NCBI GenBank assembly: GCA_937876495.1
Contig: CALEGL010000065.1
Location: forward strand, 1-11,724
Reading direction: 5' to 3'
Length of the DNA: 11,724 nucleotides
Source of the DNA: an uncultured Bifidobacterium sp.
GTDB lineage: Bacteria > Actinomycetota > Actinomycetes > Actinomycetales > Bifidobacteriaceae
A program made the position numbers and the translations under genes. The notes beneath the pieces were generated by a model, which made no database searches, was not told the DNA's origin, and saw only the letters and a program-made list of their open reading frames with translations. Of the stretch, positions 6,735 through 11,724 are shown piece by piece. The first letter of the stretch is position 1; each line of letters opens with the position of its first letter.

Positions 6735-6769
6735 AAAGCCGATTACGACGGAAAGGCCGATTATGACGG
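6735..6769 (+). repeat. 18-bp tandem duplication across the galE start
   Basis: GCCGATTACGACGG (6738-6751) is repeated as GCCGATTATGACGG (6756-6769) with one change, at an 18-bp step. The A-rich bases before each copy are also alike (GAAAAG, GAAAGG). The second copy holds the real Shine-Dalgarno site and ATG; in the first copy the same codon is ACG, in the same frame. Confidence 0.65.
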
Positions 6770-7773
6770 TTCTTGTCACTGGTGGGTGCGGATACATCGG
6801 CGCCCATGTCGTCCATGCGCTGCACGAGGCCGGCGAGAGGGTCGTCGTCGTCGACGACCTGAGCTATGGACGCCCCGACCGCATCGGCAACGCCCGCCTG
6901 TACGGCATGGACATCGCCGCGCCCGGTGCCGGCGAGCGTCTTGGCGAGATCATGACCGACGAGAAGGTCGACGCCGTCATCCACTTCGCCGCCCGCAAGC
7001 AGGTCGGCGAATCCGTGGCGAAGCCGCTGTGGTACTACCAGCAGAACATCAACGGCATGCTCAACGTGCTCACCGGCATGACCCGCTCGCAGGCCCGTCG
7101 TCTCGTCTTCTCCTCCTCCGCCGCCACCTACGGCGTTCCCCCGGTCGACGTCGTCCCCGAGGACGTCGTGCCGATGATCCCCATCAACCCCTACGGACAG
7201 ACCAAGCTCTTCGGCGAGTGGATGGCACGGGCCTGCGAGAAGCCCTTCGGCATCCGCTTCTGCGCGCTGCGCTACTTCAATGTGGCCGGCTGCGGCCCCG
7301 TCGAGCTCGAGGACCCCGCGATCCTCAACCTCATCCCCATGCTGTTCGACAAGCTGCGCGAGGGCAAGGCGCCGCTCATCTTCGGCGACGACTACCCCAC
7401 CCCCGACGGCACCTGCGTGCGCGACTACATCCACGTCTCCGACCTGGCGGACGCCCACCTGGCGGCGCTGCGCTATCTGGACCGCGACGAGAGAAAGTAC
7501 GACGCCTTCAACGTCGGGACCGGCGAAGGAACATCAGTGCGCCAGATCGTCGACGAGGTCAAGAGGGTGACCGGTCTGCCGTTCCGGGAGAAGGTCACGG
7601 AGCGCCGCGCCGGCGACCCGCCGCATCTCATCGGCTCCCCGAAGCGCATCAACGAGGAGATGGGATGGCACGCCCGCTACGGCGTGAAGGACATCGTCGA
7701 ATCGGCATGGGCGGCCTGGCAGGCCAATCCGGCACACCACATCGCTGTGGAGAACTGGACGCAGACCAACTGA
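6763..7773 (+). CDS. galE: UDP-glucose 4-epimerase
   Basis: GalE interconverts UDP-galactose and UDP-glucose using a tightly bound NAD, serving the Leloir pathway and cell-envelope sugar supply. The 336-residue product is a full-length short-chain dehydrogenase-type epimerase. It shows the NAD-binding '[11 protein letters not shown]' (5-15), '[13 protein letters not shown]' (72-84), 'FSSSAATYG' (116-124) with the catalytic-type Ser119, the Y144-xxx-K148 pair in '[12 protein letters not shown]', 'RYFNVAGC' and '[15 protein letters not shown]'. The ATG at 6763 is preceded by GGAAAGG (6750-6756) with 6-bp spacing, and the glycine-rich NAD motif follows at once, so the start is firm. It has no other Leloir gene beside it in this window. 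It is divergent from trmB and convergent with the GH13 gene downstream. Confidence 0.96.
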   Translation: MTVLVTGGCGYIGAHVVHALHEAGERVVVVDDLSYGRPDRIGNARLYGMDIAAPGAGERLGEIMTDEKVDAVIHFAARKQVGESVAKPLWYYQQNINGMLNVLTGMTRSQARRLVFSSSAATYGVPPVDVVPEDVVPMIPINPYGQTKLFGEWMARACEKPFGIRFCALRYFNVAGCGPVELEDPAILNLIPMLFDKLREGKAPLIFGDDYPTPDGTCVRDYIHVSDLADAHLAALRYLDRDERKYDAFNVGTGEGTSVRQIVDEVKRVTGLPFREKVTERRAGDPPHLIGSPKRINEEMGWHARYGVKDIVESAWAAWQANPAHHIAVENWTQTN

Positions 7774-7785
7774 TACGACGACCGG

Positions 7786-7838
7786 GGGCGCCAGCCGATT
7801 CATGCCGCGTGAATCACGCTACGGATCGGCTGGCGCTC
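7786..7838. terminator. Probable bidirectional terminator between galE and the GH13 gene
   Basis: GCGCCAGCCGAT (7788-7799) pairs perfectly with ATCGGCTGGCGC (7825-7836). The 25-nt loop contains a second small hairpin, GCGTG/CACGC around AAT. The element fills the 80-bp gap between two convergent genes, which supports a terminator role. Neither strand has a T-run, so it is a non-canonical or Rho-assisted end. Confidence 0.6.
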
Positions 7839-7853
7839 CGTCATATGCCGCGC

Positions 7854-9701
7854 TCACCAGTCGGGTGTCCGCAGCGGCGGCAGGGACCAGACTCCGAACG
7901 CCGGGGCGTCGGACGACCATGACCATCCGCCGTCGCCGAAGCGCAGCTCCCCGCCGCCATACAGGCGCCGCGGTTCGCCCTCTCCGACGAAGGCGGCATC
8001 GATCGGCAGGAAACATCCCCCCGACCGCGCAGCGACGACGAGCAGACGTTCGTCACGCGTCTCCCGAAGGAAGGCCACGGCATCATCCGAGACGGCCGCC
8101 CAGCGCATGCCGCCCGAGGCGAGAGCCGGATGGTCGCGGTGGAGTCGCAGAAGCCCGCCATATCGGGCCATCGCCCGTGCGTGTCTCCCTTCGAGGGCGT
8201 TCCAGTCCATGCAGACGCGAGCCCCCTCGCCTGTGGGGCCTTCGGCGTCCTGCTCGTCGCCCGCGAACACCATGGGGACGCCGGGATACGTGGCGAGGAT
8301 GCCCACCGCCACGTCAAGCAGACTGTCGTCCCCGATGATGGTGCGCACGCGCGCCGTGTCATGGCTGCCGAGGATGTTCCACTGGGCCGTGGCGACCTTC
8401 CATGGCACTCGTGCGACGGCCTCCTGCAGCGTGGCCGCCATGGAAACGCCCGAGCGCCTGCGGAAGGGGATGCCGGCCTCCATGTAGTCGATGTCGGAGT
8501 CCGGATCGCACAGCCAGGTCCAGACGGGCCGCGAGAAGCCTCCGTAGTTCATCGAGGCCTGCCAGCCGTCGCCCTGCAGATCGCCGACGGGGTCCTGGTG
8601 CATGTACTCGGCGACAAGCGCGCCCTGCCCGTCCAGCACCGCATCGATGGTGGACCGCATGGCCGTGGCCACGCGATGGTTGACGTCGATGTCGCCGTGG
8701 CGTCCCACCTGATTCGCCACGTCGATGCGCCATCCGTCCAGTCCGTCCGGGCCCAGCCAACGGGCGGCAATGGATCCGCGTCCGCGCACGAGACGGTCGA
8801 GCAGGGCGTCCGACCTCCAGTCGAGCTTGGGCAGGGACCTCACGCCGCGCCAGCTCACGTAGTCGTCCGGCCATCGCCTCCACATGTAGAAGCGACGCTC
8901 CACGCAGTCCGGGTCGTCGACGGCCCGGCGGAACCAGTCATGGCCGGCTCCGGTGTGATTGAGCGTGAGGTCGCCCATCAGACGCATCCCACGCTCATGG
9001 CAGGCCCGGGCCAGGGAGGCGAGCGCCCCATCCCCTCCAAGCAGCGGATCGACGTGCTCGAACGTGGACGCGTCATAGCGGTGGACGGAGCCCGCGGCAA
9101 AGAAGGGCGTGAGATAGACCACGGAGAAGCCGAGCCCCTGGATGTGATCGAGATGCTCCTCGACGCCCTTCAGGTCGCCGCCGTACCACTGGCGCCCCGA
9201 ATCGGCGCCATGAGCCAGCGGGGGCGTGCCCCATGGCGTGGGAATCACCCATGCCGGTGTCCGGCGGCTCCCGGAATCCGCGGATCGGGCGAAGCGGTCG
9301 GGGAAGATCTGATAGACGGCTCCATCGGTCTCCCACCGCGGGGCTCCGGGAAAGACCGTGGCGTGGAAGTCCGTGGAATCCCCCGTCTCTCTGTCCACCA
9401 CGCCCGTCGCCGTCAGCCAGTCGAACGAACCGTCCTCTTTGAGCAGCATGAAGCGGTACAGCGTCAACGGGTTGGCGATGCGCAGATCCGCCTCGTACCA
9501 GTCCTCCCATCGCGTGCGCAGAACGCGTCCGGCTGGGACGATGCGGAACTCGGCATCATCCGTGGAGCGCAGCCTCACGCCCACGTACCCCGACGACCGG
9601 GGCACCCGCACCCGCACCCGCACGTCCTGTCCCAGACGCGGGACGGGTTCGGACACGTACATTCCGGAACCGTCATGATGAGGAGCCGCCATCGATGCCA
9701 T
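7854..9701 (-). CDS. Cytoplasmic GH13 alpha-glucan hydrolase (neopullulanase/cyclomaltodextrinase-like)
   Basis: The 615-residue product is a complete GH13 enzyme. Residues ~15-120 form a beta-rich N-terminal domain resembling the CBM34-type domain of neopullulanases. The barrel begins at 'AVYQIFPDRFARS' (128-140), then 'GGDLKGVEEHLDHIQGLG', 'LTPFFAAGSVHRYD', region I 'DLTLNH' (244-249), nucleophile D327 in 'GWRIDVAN', acid/base E365 in 'LVAEYM', and D448 in 'LGSHDTARVRT'. All three catalytic acids are present. No signal peptide or membrane segment is seen, so it probably acts inside the cell on imported maltooligosaccharides. The start at 9701 follows GGAAGGA (minus strand, 9707-9713) by 5 bp. 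A near paralogue starts at the right end of the window. Exact specificity (neopullulanase, cyclomaltodextrinase, maltogenic amylase or alpha-glucosidase) cannot be set from the sequence. Confidence 0.88.
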   Translation of the reverse strand: MASMAAPHHDGSGMYVSEPVPRLGQDVRVRVRVPRSSGYVGVRLRSTDDAEFRIVPAGRVLRTRWEDWYEADLRIANPLTLYRFMLLKEDGSFDWLTATGVVDRETGDSTDFHATVFPGAPRWETDGAVYQIFPDRFARSADSGSRRTPAWVIPTPWGTPPLAHGADSGRQWYGGDLKGVEEHLDHIQGLGFSVVYLTPFFAAGSVHRYDASTFEHVDPLLGGDGALASLARACHERGMRLMGDLTLNHTGAGHDWFRRAVDDPDCVERRFYMWRRWPDDYVSWRGVRSLPKLDWRSDALLDRLVRGRGSIAARWLGPDGLDGWRIDVANQVGRHGDIDVNHRVATAMRSTIDAVLDGQGALVAEYMHQDPVGDLQGDGWQASMNYGGFSRPVWTWLCDPDSDIDYMEAGIPFRRRSGVSMAATLQEAVARVPWKVATAQWNILGSHDTARVRTIIGDDSLLDVAVGILATYPGVPMVFAGDEQDAEGPTGEGARVCMDWNALEGRHARAMARYGGLLRLHRDHPALASGGMRWAAVSDDAVAFLRETRDERLLVVAARSGGCFLPIDAAFVGEGEPRRLYGGGELRFGDGGWSWSSDAPAFGVWSLPPLRTPDW

Positions 9702-9764
9702 GATCGTCCTTCCACCGGGATTTCCCCGCCATGCTATCGACACCGGTGCATCTAGGATGTAGCC
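9702..9764. promoter_or_regulatory. 63-bp divergent control region with CACCGGTG palindrome
   Basis: This short gap must hold the 5' signals of both the GH13 gene (minus) and the DUF4190 gene (plus). The 8-bp palindrome CACCGGTG (9741-9748) lies in its right half and shares the CCGG centre of the scr operator, but its flanks do not extend the symmetry. A TAGGAT (9753-9758) lies 6 bp before the plus-strand ATG. No clear -35 boxes are visible. Confidence 0.35.
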
Positions 9765-10613
9765 ATGAGCGATAATTCCCATCCCTTCGACGCCTCATCC
9801 GGCAAGTCCTCGAATGAGGCGGGAGAAGCCCCCTTCCGCGATTCCATGGCGCCGGGATCCTCCACGCCGGGATCCGTGGCCCCCTCGTACTTGCAGACGC
9901 CCTCGGCGTACACGTCCTCGGAAACGGACGAAGATGCCGATGTCTCATCCGCGGGTCCCGGGCAGACGCCATCCGCGGGACGGGCGTCCGCGTCCGGATC
10001 CGGATACCCGACTCCCGGTCCACAGACCGACGGCGACGCACGTGTTCCTGGATGGGCCGGCTCCGGGCGGCAGCCCGCGGGATTCGCTCCCTACCCCGGC
10101 GGTCCCTACGTTCAGGGACCCTACGCTCAGGGGAACGGCCCCTATCCGCAGCAGCAACCCTGGCAGGGATCGGGATACGCCCCGAATTACGCCCCCAGGC
10201 TCTTCCCGCAGCAGCCCGGCTGGATTCCGCCATCCGCCTATGCGCGGTGGAACGCCCTGTGCATCGCAGGATTCATCGTGTCGTTCATCATCGCCCCCGT
10301 TGGACTGGTGCTGTCCATCATCGCCCTGGTGCAGATTCACCGGACCGGGGAGAGAAGCAAGGGGATGGCGATCGCGGGAATCGCCGTCAGCATCGTGCAC
10401 ATGGTTCTCGTCGTCCTGCTCATCCTGGGATTCGTCTGGATGCTCGGCCAGTATTCCTCAAGCGACTCCTACTCCTGCGCCGGTTCGGACTGCACGCCGA
10501 GCTGGATGGACACGGACTACGGCCAGACCGACGAATACGCGGCGCTGCGGCAGTCACCTACGGAAAAGAGCGCCGACGGCCTCCAGCGGATGACATCAGA
10601 CGTCCTTCCCTAG
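9765..10613 (+). CDS. DUF4190-type two-helix membrane protein with Pro/Gly/Gln-rich N-terminal tail
   Basis: The product has 282 residues. Residues 1-160 are low-complexity, first rich in Ser, Pro and Asp, then a Tyr/Pro/Gly/Gln-rich stretch with short repeats (GPYVQ-GPYAQ, about 113-122). Residues ~163-190 and ~201-228 are two hydrophobic helices joined by a short basic loop 'HRTGERSKG'; this arrangement is the hallmark of DUF4190 proteins. The C-terminal ~54 residues are polar, with two cysteines (C238, C243). The positive-inside rule would put the basic loop in the cytoplasm and both tails outside, but this is uncertain. The start follows AGGA (9754-9757) by 7 bp. The function of this family is not established. 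It is divergent from one GH13 gene and convergent with the second; whether it works with them is unknown. Confidence 0.82.
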   Translation: MSDNSHPFDASSGKSSNEAGEAPFRDSMAPGSSTPGSVAPSYLQTPSAYTSSETDEDADVSSAGPGQTPSAGRASASGSGYPTPGPQTDGDARVPGWAGSGRQPAGFAPYPGGPYVQGPYAQGNGPYPQQQPWQGSGYAPNYAPRLFPQQPGWIPPSAYARWNALCIAGFIVSFIIAPVGLVLSIIALVQIHRTGERSKGMAIAGIAVSIVHMVLVVLLILGFVWMLGQYSSSDSYSCAGSDCTPSWMDTDYGQTDEYAALRQSPTEKSADGLQRMTSDVLP

Positions 10614-10682
10614 GAATGCCCATCCGGTCCACGCCATCCCTCCATACAGGCATCCGTGGGGCAGGGCGTGCGGCAGACCTCG

Positions 10683-10709
10683 TCGCGCACGATCCGGGAT
10701 CCGACGCGA
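10683..10709. other. Weak nested hairpin between convergent genes
   Basis: TCGCG (10683-10687) pairs with CGCGA (10705-10709), and inside it GATC (10691-10694) pairs with GATC (10698-10701), separated by a 3x3 mismatch. It lies in the 107-bp gap between the DUF4190 stop and the second GH13 stop, where a terminator is expected. No T-run follows and the stem is short, so support is weak. Confidence 0.2.
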
Positions 10710-10720
10710 TGGCCCTGCTC

Positions 10721-11626
10721 CTACCAGCTGGGAATCGGCAGGTTCCCCAGCCGCCAGATGCATATGGCCGGCTCCGGCATCGTCAGAAGCCACCGATGCC
10801 CCTCCACCCTCGTCATCCGACCCTGACCGAACAACAGCAGCGGAGGCTCGGAGCCGATGAGCTCCTCGTCGATTATCAGGTGTTCGTCCGGCACCCTCGA
10901 TGCGGCCACGAGCAGACGGGATTCCCCATCCTCCCGCAGATAGCCAAGCATGTCTGCGGTGCTCCCCACCCATCGCAGGCCGCCCGCGCGCAGAGCGGAA
11001 TATCTCCGACGCAGCTCCAGCAGCTCCCGGTAGACCGACGACGTCTCCTCATAGCGGTCGTCAGGGGAGTCCCAGTCCATCGTCACCCTGCTCTGTTCGC
11101 CCGTGGATCCGACCGCGTCCTGCTCGTCACCCGCGAACGTCATGGGGACGCCGGGAAAGGTCATGAGCAGACCGATCGCCACGCGGACCAGCCGCTTGTC
11201 CCGGACAAGCGTTCTGATGCGCGCGGTGTCATGGCTGTCGAGATTGTTCCAGTGCGACATCGCGACCTTCCATGGCACATGGGCGAGGAACTCACGCATG
11301 GAACGCATCGTGTCCGCCCCGTCGCGTCGGCAGAAGTGCACCCCCAGACCCATGTATTCAAGCGAGTTGTCCGGATCGCACAGCCATGTCCATACGGGTC
11401 TGGAGAAGCCCGAGTAGTTCATCACCCCCTGCCATCCGTCCCCGGCCAGATCCCGAGCGGGGTCCTGCATGTACTCCGCGATCAGCGCGCCGTCACCGTC
11501 GGTGCACTCCTCGACCGTCCGCCTGATTGCCACGGCCACCTCGTGGTTCTGGTCATCGGCCCCAGAACGGCCCGTCTGGGTGGCTCCCTCCACTCCCCCC
11601 CCGCCCAGCCCCTCGGCCCCTCCCAC
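10721..11626 (-). CDS. Second GH13 alpha-glucan hydrolase, C-terminal half (5' end lost in poor edge sequence)
   Basis: The visible ~300 residues align without large gaps to the C-terminal half of the GH13 enzyme at 7854-9701. They share 'GDGWQ', 'NY(S/G)GFSRPVWTWLCDPD', 'VPWKVA', 'SHDTAR(I/V)RT' and 'PGVPM(T/V)FAGDEQDA'. The acid/base Glu ('LIAEYM', codon 11474-11476) and the third catalytic Asp ('DSHDTAR', codon 11228-11230) are present. Before about 'QTGRSG' the product becomes 'EGLGGGGVEGAT', where the paralogue has 'DGLDGWRIDVAN'. The nucleophile Asp therefore reads as Glu (11588-11590), and an in-frame stop appears at 11627-11629. The DNA there is full of C-runs and still follows the paralogue with small indels, so this is most likely damaged edge sequence from an intact gene. 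The GTG at 11624-11626 is not a true start. It ends with CTG-rich coding and TAG at 10721-10723. Confidence 0.82.
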   Translation of the reverse strand: MGGAEGLGGGGVEGATQTGRSGADDQNHEVAVAIRRTVEECTDGDGALIAEYMQDPARDLAGDGWQGVMNYSGFSRPVWTWLCDPDNSLEYMGLGVHFCRRDGADTMRSMREFLAHVPWKVAMSHWNNLDSHDTARIRTLVRDKRLVRVAIGLLMTFPGVPMTFAGDEQDAVGSTGEQSRVTMDWDSPDDRYEETSSVYRELLELRRRYSALRAGGLRWVGSTADMLGYLREDGESRLLVAASRVPDEHLIIDEELIGSEPPLLLFGQGRMTRVEGHRWLLTMPEPAICIWRLGNLPIPSW

Positions 11627-11724
11627 TCATGCGCCGGCCCACCGACCTCGCCCTCCCGTCCTGCCATGTCTCGTACCCCGCGATTCCGCGCTCATCATCC
11701 GCACCGCCCCCCACACCCCCCCCA
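11580..11724. other. Low-quality sequence at the right edge
   Basis: The last ~145 bases contain runs of 8, 6 and 8 C residues and very few G on the plus strand in the final 60 bases. They still follow the GH13 paralogue loosely, but with many changes to C and at least two compensating single-base indels around 11615-11640. This pattern suggests miscalled bases at a contig end, not natural sequence. Confidence 0.65.

Noticed and set aside
6520..6762. Upstream in-frame extension of galE
   Set aside because: It is Arg/Pro/Gly-rich with no similarity to epimerases, and the NAD-binding motif begins 5 residues after the ATG at 6763, which has its own ribosome-binding site.
6502..7458. Minus-strand extension of trmB by ~319 codons
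   Set aside because: It is antisense to galE with no TrmB-like sequence; the family sequence begins after the GTG at 6501.
1..11724. CRISPR array, insertion sequence, toxin-antitoxin or defence genes
   Set aside because: No regularly spaced repeats, transposase motifs or small paired ORFs with recognisable motifs were seen on either strand.

Overview
The window looks like chromosomal DNA from a high-GC actinobacterium, most likely a Bifidobacterium or close relative. The main reason is a 503-residue sucrose phosphorylase whose catalytic residues fall at the same numbers as in the well-studied Bifidobacterium adolescentis enzyme (D192, E232, D290). Purine-rich Shine-Dalgarno sites, one GTG start and strong G/C third-position bias agree. 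The species cannot be fixed from this sequence alone.

Layout. (1) 1-753: the 3' part of a LacI-family regulator, open at the left edge. (2) 754-1094: a non-coding control region with a promoter whose -10 box is overlapped by a LacI-type palindromic operator. (3) 1095-5390: a sucrose operon of sucrose phosphorylase, an MFS sugar transporter and a PfkB-type fructokinase; it ends at a strong hairpin that has its T-run on the opposite strand. (4) 5515-5586: tRNA-Glu(TTC), minus strand, with its own candidate promoter. (5) 5689-6501: trmB, minus strand, divergent from galE (6763-7773, plus strand). (6) 7854-9701: a cytoplasmic GH13 alpha-glucan enzyme, minus strand, convergent with galE. (7) 9765-10613: a two-helix DUF4190-type membrane protein, plus strand. 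(8) 10721 to the right edge: the C-terminal half of a second, closely related GH13 enzyme, minus strand. The last ~150 bases look like poor-quality contig-end sequence.

How the genes fit together. The scr operon would import sucrose (ScrT), split it with phosphate into glucose 1-phosphate and fructose (ScrP), and phosphorylate the fructose to fructose 6-phosphate (ScrK), which can feed the fructose-6-phosphate phosphoketolase pathway. The upstream LacI-family protein is the natural candidate repressor. GalE interconverts UDP-glucose and UDP-galactose, and the two GH13 proteins probably act on imported maltodextrin-like alpha-glucans. The window is therefore mostly a carbohydrate-use region. 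No clearly undescribed system was found. The points most worth a second look are the operator arrangement, an insertion near the C-terminus of the regulator, a C-rich G-poor leader ahead of scrT, an 18-bp duplication at the galE start, and the GH13 pair split by the DUF4190 gene.
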